64,000 nucleotides of DNA, from NCBI GenBank assembly GCA_949878425.1, contig CATLAL010000002.1:1-64000 (forward strand), read 5' to 3'. The notes under the pieces are model-generated. The model was not told the DNA's origin, did no database searches, and was given only the letters and a program-made list of their open reading frames with translations. Of the stretch, positions 41,766-50,455 are shown piece by piece; position 1 is the stretch's first letter, and every line of letters starts with the position of its first letter. Both the position numbers and the translations under genes were made by a program. This stretch comes from an uncultured Oscillospiraceae bacterium. GTDB taxonomy: Bacteria > Bacillota > Clostridia > Oscillospirales > Oscillospiraceae.

Positions 41766-43517
41766 ATGAAAAGAATCGGGAGGCTTGGGGCGGCCCTTTT
41801 TCTGGTCCTGCTGCTGGCGGTATCCCAGGCGGCAGCGGAGGCCCTTCCGGGGAGCGTTCCCGCCGCGGCGTCCACCTCCGCCGTCTATATTAACGACCAG
41901 CGCTGGGAGATAGCGGGGTACAATATCGAGGGCAGCAACTATTTCAGGATCCGGGATCTGGCGGCGGCCCTAGCGGGGACCTCCTGCCGGTTTGACGTGG
42001 CGTGGAACCAGGCGGAGCGCCAGGTGGAGCTGACGGCGGGGAGAGACTACGCCGGGCAGCGGGAGGAGCGCAGCCTGCCCCAGTCCGCCGCCGCCCTGCC
42101 CTTTGCGGCGGGGCTCCTGCTTGACGGCCGGCCGGCGGAGCTGGAGGCCTACAACATCAATGGCAGCAGCTACTACAAGCTGCGGGACCTGGGGGATCTG
42201 CTGTCCTTTGAGGTCCGCTGGCTGGAGGAGGAGCGGAGCGTCTGCGTCTACACGGAGCTGGGCGGCGGCGCTCTGCTGGCGGAGAGCGGCGGCGGGGACA
42301 TAAAGCCCATGAACCGGGAGAAGAGCACCCAGCGCTGGGCCCAGACCTGCACCTCCTACCTCTGGGCGGAGGGGGAGACGGTCCGGGTATTCAACGTCTC
42401 CGAGGGGGAGGAGGCGCCCCGCCTTACGGTGGACACCTACAGCGCCGAGACCTATGACCTGCTGGACTCCCGGGAGATCCCCATGGAGCTGGATCTCTTC
42501 GGCGGCTTCTATCCGGGGGAGAGCTTCTGCTACATCGCCTTTGGCAGCAACAACACGGAGGAGGACAGCGGCAAGGAGGTCATCCGCATCGTAAAGTATG
42601 ACCAGGACTTCCAGCGGCTGGGAGCGGCCTCTGTCACCGGCGGCGAGAGCGCGGTGCTGCGCCCCTTTGATACCGGGACTCTGCGCATGTGCGAAAACGG
42701 AAACGAGCTGGTAGTCCACACCTCCCGGGCGCTCTACGCGGCCGGCGGCTGGGACGCGGAGGCGGCCCAGCTGACGCTGGTGCTGGATACGGAGGCCATG
42801 GCGGTGGAAAACGACCTAGGCCCCCTCCAGGGGGGATATGTGAGCCGGTCCCTGAACCAGTTTGTCCAGTACAGCGGCGGGGAGCACGTCCTGGTGGACC
42901 AGGGGGACGCGGACCCGAGGAGCGTCATTCTCTACCAGTACGACGGGAGGCAGTACACCTCCGTGGAGCTGCTGCGGCTTCCGGGGGACGCCGGAGCCAG
43001 CTGCACCGGAGTCACGGTGGGCGGCTTCGAGGTGTCCGGGGACAGCTATCTGACGGCCATCAACACGGTGGACCACCAGCTGGTGGAGGCCTATACGGAC
43101 TACACCCTGGAGGGGCTCTCGCCGGAGGAGCGGGACGTGGTGCTGCTGGTCTGCCCCAGAGACGGCGGGACTCAGGTGGAGCAGGTCCGGCTGACGGACT
43201 ACGTGGGGCAGGGCAAGCTGGGCAGCACCCCCTACCTTGTAAAGCTGGAGGAGGACCGCTTCCTGGTGCTGTGGGAGGAGTTTTCCTACTATGAGACGGA
43301 GGCCGGCTACTACGGCGTCCGGGACGAGGGCGTGCGCTGGGTGGAGGTCAACGGCTCCGGCCAGGCGCTCACGGGCGTGCGGACGCTGGAGCGCGCCCGC
43401 CTCTCCTACGACTGCCAGCCGGCTGTGGTCGGCAGCCGGGTGATGTGGTACGTCAACAGCAGGGCCGGGCGGATCTTCTATTTCCTGGATGTGGAGTCCG
43501 GCCCCGCCGGGGAGTAG
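41766..43517 (+). CDS. Secreted protein with copper-amine-oxidase-N (stalk) domain
   Basis: A 583-residue exported protein. The signal peptide (RLGAALFLVLLLAVSQAAAEA) is followed by two copies of the stalk-domain motif (IAGYNIEGSNYFRIRDLAAAL and YNINGSSYYKLRDLGDLL, about residues 50-155). A large beta-rich region without recognisable repeats follows. The stalk domain is a common wall- or surface-associated module in Clostridia and is not itself an oxidase. ATG 41766 is chosen for its signal peptide, and the open frame upstream is not coding. Monocistronic. Confidence 0.8.
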   Translation: MKRIGRLGAALFLVLLLAVSQAAAEALPGSVPAAASTSAVYINDQRWEIAGYNIEGSNYFRIRDLAAALAGTSCRFDVAWNQAERQVELTAGRDYAGQREERSLPQSAAALPFAAGLLLDGRPAELEAYNINGSSYYKLRDLGDLLSFEVRWLEEERSVCVYTELGGGALLAESGGGDIKPMNREKSTQRWAQTCTSYLWAEGETVRVFNVSEGEEAPRLTVDTYSAETYDLLDSREIPMELDLFGGFYPGESFCYIAFGSNNTEEDSGKEVIRIVKYDQDFQRLGAASVTGGESAVLRPFDTGTLRMCENGNELVVHTSRALYAAGGWDAEAAQLTLVLDTEAMAVENDLGPLQGGYVSRSLNQFVQYSGGEHVLVDQGDADPRSVILYQYDGRQYTSVELLRLPGDAGASCTGVTVGGFEVSGDSYLTAINTVDHQLVEAYTDYTLEGLSPEERDVVLLVCPRDGGTQVEQVRLTDYVGQGKLGSTPYLVKLEEDRFLVLWEEFSYYETEAGYYGVRDEGVRWVEVNGSGQALTGVRTLERARLSYDCQPAVVGSRVMWYVNSRAGRIFYFLDVESGPAGE

Positions 43518-43528
43518 CGGACAATAGC

Positions 43529-43567
43529 GAGGGGCTGTCAGGCGGCGCGCCTGACAGCCCCTCTTTT
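43529..43567. terminator. Bidirectional terminator
   Basis: A perfect 15-bp stem (GAGGGGCTGTCAGGC and complement) with TTTTAT on the plus side, between two convergent genes. Confidence 0.85.
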
Positions 43568-43575
43568 ATAGCTTT

Positions 43576-45309
43576 CTACAGCCTGGCAATGTCCCGGGGG
43601 ATCTTCTTGAACACGATTCCCATCCGCGCCAGCTGGTCCGCGCTGATGGTGCAGCGGTCGGCATAGATCACCATGGCGTCCGCCTCCTCCTTGAGGGTGG
43701 AGAGAAAGGCGTAGTCCAGCACCGTGACCGCGTCCCTCTCATAGCAGAAATAGTAGCCGGCCCCGCCGTGTTGGCCGAGGCAGTAGGGATGCCCCCCAGC
43801 GGGGGGGACGTAGGGAGTCCTGGTCTCCATAAACCAGATGTACTCCCGAATCTTCTCGGTCCCAACGGCCTCGTTGAGGCAGTCCCCCAGCAGCAGCGGC
43901 TGGCCCAGCTCATAATAGGAGAAGCCGCCGCCGGTCCCCTCCACCGCGCCTTTCCCCTCCCCGTAGCCGTCGATGACCCGCTTGACCCGTCCGGCGGTGA
44001 TGCGCTCGGCGTAGTCCTCCATCTCGATGAGAATAAACCTGCGGTTCCCGCCGTCGGCCTTGTTCATGTTGAGGACCGCGTGGGCCGTGGTGCCGGAGCC
44101 GGCGAAGGAGTCCAGAATCAGCGTATCCTTATCTCCGGCAATCTGTAAAATACGCTCAATCAGGCGGGGAGGCTTGGGCGTGTCAAAGGCAGCATTGCCC
44201 TCAAATATAGCTTTGAGTGTCTTTGCCGCCTCGTCGGTGTGTCCTACGTCGGAATACTGCCATAGATTCGTTGGGGGAGTTCCCCCCACATTACCCAGAT
44301 AAGTTTTTCTTGCGATACTCCCCATTCCGCCTTTTGAGAAGAAGAAACGGGGCCAAGGCCCCTTTTTCAGTACAGCCGCCGCCTTTTCTCGCGCTGCTTC
44401 AAAGGGCTCCGCCAACATGATGGCTTTCACCCCTGGGCGTACAGCGCCGTCCGCGACGCCGCAAATAGCCGCCCGCTCATGGGTGTCATCCAGCTCGCGG
44501 AGCTCGTAGGCGCACCAGCCGCACAGGATGGACAGCATTTCATCCTGCTGATAGCGCCAATGGGATCCGCCGCTTGGGTAGAGCAGTTTCCCGGTAAACG
44601 GGTGCTGAATCGCATAGACCATCCCTTGATGTGTATTCGCGCCAGCAGCATAGGCATTATCAGGCCGCCAATCCCCCAGAGGGTCCTTGTCCGGATTTTT
44701 ATATTTGGCGTTCATGCGGTCCGTCCGGGGCAGCTTATTGGGATTCCATCCCGGCCTTTTGCCGTATACGAGGATGTGCTCCACCTCGCTGACGATTCCC
44801 CTGGAGTCGTTGCGGGTAGAGTAGGTCCGCTGCCAGGATACGTTGGATACAAAGCAATTTGCCCCAAAAATTTCGTCGCAGATCAGCTTCAGGTTGTAGA
44901 GCTCATTGTCGTCAATGCTGATAAAAATAGCCCCGTCCTCCGCCAGCAGCTTTTGCAGCAGCCGCAGGCGGGGATACATCATGCACAGCCACTTGTCATG
45001 GCGGGAGAGGTCCTCCCCCTCCCTGCCCACCACCTCGCCCAGCCACTGTTTGATTTTCGGGTCGTTGACGCTGTCGTTATAGACCCAGCTCTCGTTGCCC
45101 GTGTTGTAGGGCGGGTCGATGTAGATGCAGTCCACCCGCCCCGCGTACCGGGGCAGCAGGGCCTTCAGGGCCTCCAGGTTGTCCCCGTGGATGATCCTAT
45201 TTTCGCCGCTGTCCCCGCCGCAGGTATATTGCTTCTCCAGCACCCGGAAGGGAACCTCCTGGTGGTGGCTGACGACCTTTGCTTTTCCAATCCAGTCTAA
45301 TGTGGGCAT
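43576..45309 (-). CDS. Orphan type III-like N6-adenine DNA methyltransferase (Mod)
   Basis: A 577-residue beta-class methyltransferase. Motif IV DPPYNTGNE (about residue 66) precedes the AdoMet motif DSFAGSGTTAHAVLN (about 395), as in type III Mod proteins. RIIHGDNLEALKALLP is the usual entry. GGGAGGAG lies before the ATG. No Res helicase-endonuclease gene follows: the next sequence is the terminator and a convergent gene. It is therefore a solitary modification enzyme or the remainder of a type III system. The target site cannot be predicted. Confidence 0.88.
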   Translation of the reverse strand: MPTLDWIGKAKVVSHHQEVPFRVLEKQYTCGGDSGENRIIHGDNLEALKALLPRYAGRVDCIYIDPPYNTGNESWVYNDSVNDPKIKQWLGEVVGREGEDLSRHDKWLCMMYPRLRLLQKLLAEDGAIFISIDDNELYNLKLICDEIFGANCFVSNVSWQRTYSTRNDSRGIVSEVEHILVYGKRPGWNPNKLPRTDRMNAKYKNPDKDPLGDWRPDNAYAAGANTHQGMVYAIQHPFTGKLLYPSGGSHWRYQQDEMLSILCGWCAYELRELDDTHERAAICGVADGAVRPGVKAIMLAEPFEAAREKAAAVLKKGPWPRFFFSKGGMGSIARKTYLGNVGGTPPTNLWQYSDVGHTDEAAKTLKAIFEGNAAFDTPKPPRLIERILQIAGDKDTLILDSFAGSGTTAHAVLNMNKADGGNRRFILIEMEDYAERITAGRVKRVIDGYGEGKGAVEGTGGGFSYYELGQPLLLGDCLNEAVGTEKIREYIWFMETRTPYVPPAGGHPYCLGQHGGAGYYFCYERDAVTVLDYAFLSTLKEEADAMVIYADRCTISADQLARMGIVFKKIPRDIARL

Positions 45310-45409
45310 GGGCGGCTCCTCCCGGTTGGCGTATGTTTCAAGGCCAGTATACTATAAATTTTCGCAAATAGCAATTTGTGAAGTGAAAGAACCACGCCAG
45401 AAATCCGCT

Positions 45410-45500
45410 GCCAGTCAACGCGGTGGCCGGCGAGGACGCCGGCCCCTACGAAAGCGCCGCCGCTGTAGGGGCCGATGCCCCCATCGGCCCGCTCCCCATA
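45410..45500. repeat. GC-rich palindromic intergenic segment
   Basis: Nested inverted repeats GGCCGGCG/CGCCGGCC, CCCCTAC/GTAGGGG and GGGCCGATG/CATCGGCCC occupy much of the 395-bp gap 45310-45704. A related CATCGGCCCCTAC phrase occurs in repeat A. Nothing coding is seen in the gap. Confidence 0.5.
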
Positions 45501-45704
45501 ACATACCCGATGCTCCTATTTTATGAGGCAGGCGGATTTCCGGGCAGGGAGCGTATTACAAAAAATGGGAAATTGTGCTATATTACTATATATTGAGGGA
45601 GAGATACATCTAAAATTCAGAGAAAACGCAAGGGATTCCTACGCGGCGCCGCTGTCGAAAGCGGCCGGACAGAGGCGCGGTTATACAGGAGGAGGTTGAT
45701 CCGC

Positions 45705-47616
45705 GTGGAGATTGGAACCCTGCTTCTCGCATTTTTACCCCCCGCATTGCCGCCGGCTTTCTTTCCGGCGCGCTGGCGGTTGTGTTGAATCTGGCGCTGA
45801 TTGCCGCCGGCGTTACGATACTGGCCAGTCTGTGCCAGCTCCTGCAAAAGGGAGAGCTCTCTCTGACAACATTGGCAGCCAGGCGGAGATCGTCGTGGAG
45901 GAGTACGCCCACTACTGGGCGGTGAACCCCCAGCCCTCCTACTGGACCACCTGCCTCACCGTCTACCTGGACGGGCTCCCCTCCAAAAACACCCCCGCGG
46001 CGGGGAGCGCAATCACCATCGGGGAGCAGATTCCGGACAATCCTCTGAATGCGTATCCGGGTGAGGAGGACGTGCATACGGACGCTAGAGGCAGGGCCCT
46101 CCCCGAAGGCCGGCATAGGGACCCCGCCAGCCGGTCCTACTCCGTGGTCAAGACCGTCCGGCCCGTCCATGCGGCGGATAAGTACGCCATTCTGCGGGAG
46201 CTCTTCACCCAGTTCGAGCGCATGGAGAATACGATCCAAAACTTCGAGGTATCGCCGGGGCTCAGCCTCGCGCCGGACGCCGGGAGCGGGGGGTTCAATC
46301 CCCTGACCGCGTTTGCGGACACAAACCTCTTCCCCCTGAACCAGATCCGGCTCTCCGACAACAGGACCATCAGCGATGAATTCTATGAGGACCTGGACCG
46401 GAACCGGCAGCTGGACGGCATCCGGGCCAACATCGCGGCGCTGTATCAGGACGCTCTCAGCCAGATCGGATCCGCCCGGGGCGGCGGCGGACGGCCGGCT
46501 TCGGACCAGAGGGTCTCCATGCCGGCGCTGCCCGGCATTGCCCAGTCCTGTCTGGACGGCGGGGACGCCGGGGAGGAGCCGGAGGACGGCGCAGACGGGA
46601 AAACCGCCCTGCCGGAGTACCAAAAGCTCTCAGCCTACATCGACCGGGCGCTGGCTCTGGACAGCCTTTTGCAGAGCGATCAGTCCGGCAAGACGGAGAA
46701 GGGCCCGGCGTATGAGGTGCAGCGCTACAGAAACTACGCCATGGGAATCGCCCGTCTTGAGTTCCAGATCAGCTGCGACGCCCTGCTCCAGGGGCATCTG
46801 GGCATGAACCCCGTCCGGGAGGAGATCAACGAGCTCTACACCACCGCCCCCATCGCCGTATTCGTCCTGATAATCTGCCTGCTGATCGATCTGCTGGCCT
46901 TCTTCTCCGGGCTGCTCCTGTTTAAGAGCATCTACCTGTTCGGGAAGAACGCGGGTATTTTGCAGATGGGATACCTCAACTACGACATCGCCCTCTCCTA
47001 CCTGTTCACGCCGCCAAAGGACGCCCACAGCCGCGTGCTGCACCTGGCCTTTCTCTACCGGGTCCTCTGCGGGGACGCGCCGTCCTTCCTGGAGGACAGC
47101 GAAGAGCCGCCCTCAGACGGCGATGGGCCGGACCTGAATGGGGAGTCCCCGGACGCCGGTTCCGACCGGGAGGAGGACTCCTCCGATCCCGCGCCGGAGG
47201 ACGCCGGTTCGCCTGGCCGGGAGACGGCCACGGAGCCGGAGCCTCTCGATGGGGAAAACGGCGAGGAGGCGGACTCCCAGGCCCCGCCTGAAGGGGACGG
47301 CGGCGGGGACGCGGCGGAGCAGCCCGCCTCCGCCGCCGGCGGCGAGCCCCAGCGGGACGGGATCCGCGCCGATGGGGAGGATCCGGCGGAGAAGTACCTC
47401 CGAGAGCTGGACTGCCTGCACAAAATTATGGCCTCCCCGGACTGCAAGGGCCTGGAAAAAACCATGTGGGCCACCCTCAAAATGCTGGGGATCACGGAAT
47501 TTACCAGCGCGGAGGAGAGCGATGACAGCTATGCGTCTCTCCAGCTGTGGCTGCGCAGCTTTGTGGAGGAGAACGCCATTACCTTTGACGGGCTGTTCCC
47601 GCCAAAGGAGGACTGA
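45705..47616 (+). CDS. Large membrane protein, N-terminus frameshifted
   Basis: The main frame (about 45860-47616, 580 residues) has an extracellular-looking region (EYAHYWAVNPQPSYWTT), a membrane segment (TTAPIAVFVLIICLLIDLLAFFSGLL) and an acidic cytoplasmic tail. Its N-terminal part is not protein-like. A good membrane anchor (AAGFLSGALAVVLNLALIAAG) is encoded in another frame at about 45740-45850. GTG 45705, with AGGAGGAGG upstream, is in the third frame. Two single-base losses would join them, one in the C6 run near 45730 and one near the CTCTCTCT at 45858. It is either a decaying gene or sequence error. The family is not recognised. Confidence 0.5.
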
Positions 47617-47660
47617 CCCCCGGCAGTACGAAGGGGAACGATGCGCGCGAAATCCTCTCC

Positions 47661-47711
47661 TTGACAAAGGGCTCCCGGGGCTGTATGCTAAGGACAGCGC
47701 AACTTTTGCGC
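47661..47711 (+). promoter_or_regulatory. Promoter and operator of the LacI-family gene
   Basis: TTGACA (47661-47666), 17 bases, TATGCT (47684-47689). The palindrome GCGCAA-CTT-TTGCGC (47697-47711) starts eight bases after the minus-10, in a place to block transcription. Confidence 0.65.
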
Positions 47712-47785
47712 CGCTTCTTCCGCGGCGGAGGCCGCGCGAGGGGAAATCGAGCGCAAAGGGGAGGCCTGCCTCCCCCGGAGGGCCT

Positions 47786-48772
47786 ATGGAGCAGAACAAA
47801 CTGAAGCTGGAGGAGGTGGCCCGGGAGCTGGGCGTCTCCAAAACCACCGTGTCCCGGGCCCTCAGCGGCAAGGGCCGGGTCAGCCCGGAGACCACGGCGC
47901 GGGTGCGGGACTATGTAAGCCGCTCGGGCCGGGGCGCCGGCAGCCAGCCCGCCCGCCAGGCCACCAGCAATCTGGCGCTGGTGATTCCCTCCCACTTTGT
48001 GCGCCTGGACCTGCCCTTCCTGCGCAAGTGCATGGGAGGGATCTGCCGGATGGCCGCGCAGCGGGGGTACGACGTGCTGCTGTGCTATGCCGACGAGCGC
48101 AGCACCGAGCAGCTCCAGCGCCAGCTGGCCGCCCGGAAGGTGGACGGGGTCATCCTCTCCCGGACCATGGTGGTGGATCCCTGCCTGGAGCTGGTACGGC
48201 AGCACGGCGTCCCCTACGCGGCCATCGGCCGCCTGGCGGACGAGAGGGCCCTCCAGGTGGACAACGACCAGGTGGGTGCGGCCAGAGCCCTGACCCGGCA
48301 CCTGCTCCAGACGGGCGTGCGGCGCATCGCCTATCTCAGCGGGCGCATCAACTACACGGTCAACGTGGACCGGCTCCTGGGCTTCCACCAGGCGCTGAAG
48401 GAGTACGGCGTGCCGCCCGCGCCAGAGCTGGTGTTTTCCGACGTGGAGACGCCGGAGAAGCGTCTGGACGCCCTGGCCGCCGTTCTGGAGCGGAGGCCGG
48501 AGTGCATCCTCTGCGGGGACGACAGCCTGGCCTTTGACCTGCTCAAGGATCTGCGGCAGCGGGGCGTCTGCGTCCCCGGGGACATCCGGCTGGCCAGCCT
48601 CTATGACAGCGAGATCCTGCTGGACACCACCCCCACCGTCACCGCCGTGCAGTTTGACGCGGAGGCCCTGGGGACCGCCGCCTGCCGGCTGCTGCTGGAC
48701 GCCATGTCCGGCAGGGAGGTCGTCCCCCGGCAGGTGCAGGGGTTTCAGGTGGTGCTTCGGGAATCCACCTAG
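47786..48772 (+). CDS. LacI-family transcriptional regulator
   Basis: A 328-residue LacI/GalR regulator. The N-terminal HTH is KLEEVARELGVSKTTVSRALSG, then hinge and periplasmic-binding-type sensor with GDDSLAFDLLKDLRQRGV and DIRLASLYDSE near the end. ATG 47786 follows CGGAGGG. The very long upstream frame overlaps the previous gene and is not coding. It precedes a sugar ABC operon, and the operator-like palindromes at its own promoter and at the transporter promoter suggest self-control and control of that operon. Confidence 0.92.
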   Translation: MEQNKLKLEEVARELGVSKTTVSRALSGKGRVSPETTARVRDYVSRSGRGAGSQPARQATSNLALVIPSHFVRLDLPFLRKCMGGICRMAAQRGYDVLLCYADERSTEQLQRQLAARKVDGVILSRTMVVDPCLELVRQHGVPYAAIGRLADERALQVDNDQVGAARALTRHLLQTGVRRIAYLSGRINYTVNVDRLLGFHQALKEYGVPPAPELVFSDVETPEKRLDALAAVLERRPECILCGDDSLAFDLLKDLRQRGVCVPGDIRLASLYDSEILLDTTPTVTAVQFDAEALGTAACRLLLDAMSGREVVPRQVQGFQVVLREST

Positions 48773-48782
48773 ATGAGAACAG

Positions 48783-48817
48783 AGCCGGATGCTGCGCAAA
48801 ATGCGCAACATCCGGCT
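48783..48817 (+). terminator. Hairpin after the LacI gene
   Basis: AGCCGGATGCTGCGCA pairs with TGCGCAACATCCGGCT (one mismatch). The stem tips contain the operator-like TGCGCA half sites. Confidence 0.6.
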
Positions 48818-48867
48818 GTTGTCGTTTCAACTAAAAATCGGCTGCAAATTCCGTGAAAAACAGACAA

Positions 48868-48940
48868 TTGACAGGAAGTGCGGAAAAGTGTATGCTAAGA
48901 ATGCCTCAACAGATGCGCAAAATGTCGGATTTTGTTGCGC
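48868..48940 (+). promoter_or_regulatory. Promoter and operator of the sugar ABC operon
   Basis: TTGACA (48868-48873), 17 bases, TATGCT (48891-48896), the same hexamers and spacing as the regulator's promoter. TGCGCAA (48914-48920) and TTGCGC (48935-48940) lie downstream as inverted half sites. Confidence 0.65.
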
Positions 48941-48976
48941 GATCTGTCCCGGCAAAAAATACAGGAGGAACTGACC

Positions 48977-50341
48977 ATGAAAATGAAGAAGATTCTTGCA
49001 CTTGTTCTGGCTGCCGTCATGGCGCTGGCCCTGGTGGCCTGCGGCGGCAGCGGAAACAACTCCGGCAATTCCGGCAGCTCCGGCGGCGACGCCCAGAACA
49101 GCCAGAATGACCAGAGCGGCGCCGGGTCCCAGGACCCGGACACCAGCGGAGGAGCCGCTGGTGAGACCATCTCTCTGACCCTGTGGGGCGCGGAGGAGGA
49201 CCAGGCCCTGCTGGTGGATCTGGTGGAAAAGTTCAAGGCCGCCTACAGCGACCAGACCTTTGATATCAAGATCGGCGTGGAGAGCGAGTCCACCGCCAAG
49301 GACACCATCCTCACCGACATCGAGGCCGCGGCGGACGTGTTCGCCTTTGCCAATGACCAGATCGACGACCTGATCGCCGCCGGGGCCCTGCTGCCCATCA
49401 GCGGCGATATGGACGCGGTGCTCCAGAACTACGCCGGCAAGTCCCTTGAGGACATCAAGAGCGCCAACAGCGCCGCCACCGTGGCCCTGGCCACCCGCAA
49501 CGACACCCTCTACGCCTTCCCCATGGGCGGCGGCAACAACTACTTCCTGTACTACGACTCCACCCGCGTCACCGACGAGCAGGCCCAGACCTGGGACGGC
49601 CTGCTGGAGGCCGCCAACGCCGCCGGCAGCAAGATGGGCATGACCCTGAACTCCGGCTGGTACAACGCCTCCTTCTTCCTGGGCGCCGGCTTTACCACCG
49701 CCCTCAACGCCGACGGGTCCACCGTCGTGGACTGGAACGGCACCTCCTCCAAGGGCATCACCGGTGTGCAGGTGGTCCAGGGGATGCAGGCCATCGCCGC
49801 CAACCCCGGCTTCCTGCCCATCGCTGACGGCGACATCTCCAACCAGATCAACGCCGGCAACGTCTGCGCCGTTATCAGCGGCACCTGGGACGCCGAGGCC
49901 GCTCAGAAGGCCTTCGGCGACGGCTACGCCGCCGCCAAGCTGCCCACCTTCACCTGTGCCGGCCAGCAGGTCCAGATGGGCTGCTTCTCCGGCGGCAAGC
50001 TCATCGGCGTCAACGCCTACGCCAAGAACTCCGGCTGGGCCGTGCTGCTGGCTGAGTTCCTGACCAACGAGGAGTCCCAGGTGGCCCGCTTCAACGCCCG
50101 CCAGCAGGCTCCCTCCAACATCAACGCCGCCGCCGATCCCGCCGTGGAGGCCAACGTGGCCATCGCCGCCTCCGCGGCCCAGGACGCCTACGGCGTGGTC
50201 CAGTCCGTGGGCGGCAAGTACTGGGATCCCGCCAAGTCCTTTGGCGAGCAGATCGCTCAGGGCACCATCGCCTCTGACGACGCATCCATCCAGGCGGCCC
50301 TGGACAGCCTGGTGGAGGGCATCACCGCCCCCGTCGGCTGA
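48977..50341 (+). CDS. Sugar ABC transporter substrate-binding lipoprotein (MalE-like)
   Basis: A 454-residue lipoprotein with lipobox ALVACGG, a Gly/Ser/Asn linker, then a family 1 extracellular binding domain (ETISLTLWGAEEDQALL; TDIEAAADVFAFANDQID; AVISGTWDAEAAQKAF). It would capture an oligosaccharide outside the membrane for the two permeases that follow. AGGAGG lies before the ATG. GH53 downstream suggests galacto-oligosaccharides (inference). No ATPase is encoded, so a shared MsmX-type ATPase is needed. Confidence 0.92.
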   Translation: MKMKKILALVLAAVMALALVACGGSGNNSGNSGSSGGDAQNSQNDQSGAGSQDPDTSGGAAGETISLTLWGAEEDQALLVDLVEKFKAAYSDQTFDIKIGVESESTAKDTILTDIEAAADVFAFANDQIDDLIAAGALLPISGDMDAVLQNYAGKSLEDIKSANSAATVALATRNDTLYAFPMGGGNNYFLYYDSTRVTDEQAQTWDGLLEAANAAGSKMGMTLNSGWYNASFFLGAGFTTALNADGSTVVDWNGTSSKGITGVQVVQGMQAIAANPGFLPIADGDISNQINAGNVCAVISGTWDAEAAQKAFGDGYAAAKLPTFTCAGQQVQMGCFSGGKLIGVNAYAKNSGWAVLLAEFLTNEESQVARFNARQQAPSNINAAADPAVEANVAIAASAAQDAYGVVQSVGGKYWDPAKSFGEQIAQGTIASDDASIQAALDSLVEGITAPVG

Positions 50342-50363
50342 TTCCCGCTTCGGCTATAGGACA

Positions 50364-50426
50364 GCCGTTGGGACGCCCCGCGTCCCAACGGCCGCCTTGG
50401 GCCCATACGCTGTGGGCGTATGGGCC
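50364..50426 (+). terminator. Tandem hairpins between binding protein and permease
   Basis: Hairpin 1 is GCCGTTGGGACGC-CCC-GCGTCCCAACGGC. Hairpin 2 is GGGCCCATACGC-TGTG-GCGTATGGGCCC followed by CTAATTTTT. They probably cause partial termination and 3' protection, giving more binding protein than permease. Confidence 0.65.
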
Positions 50427-50455
50427 CCTAATTTTTGAGAGAAAGGGAGCCCACT

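Noticed and set aside
45855-45866. CT-repeat phase variation as established fact
   Set aside because: Only four CT units are present and a second break at a C6 run is also needed, so decay or sequence error explains it equally well.
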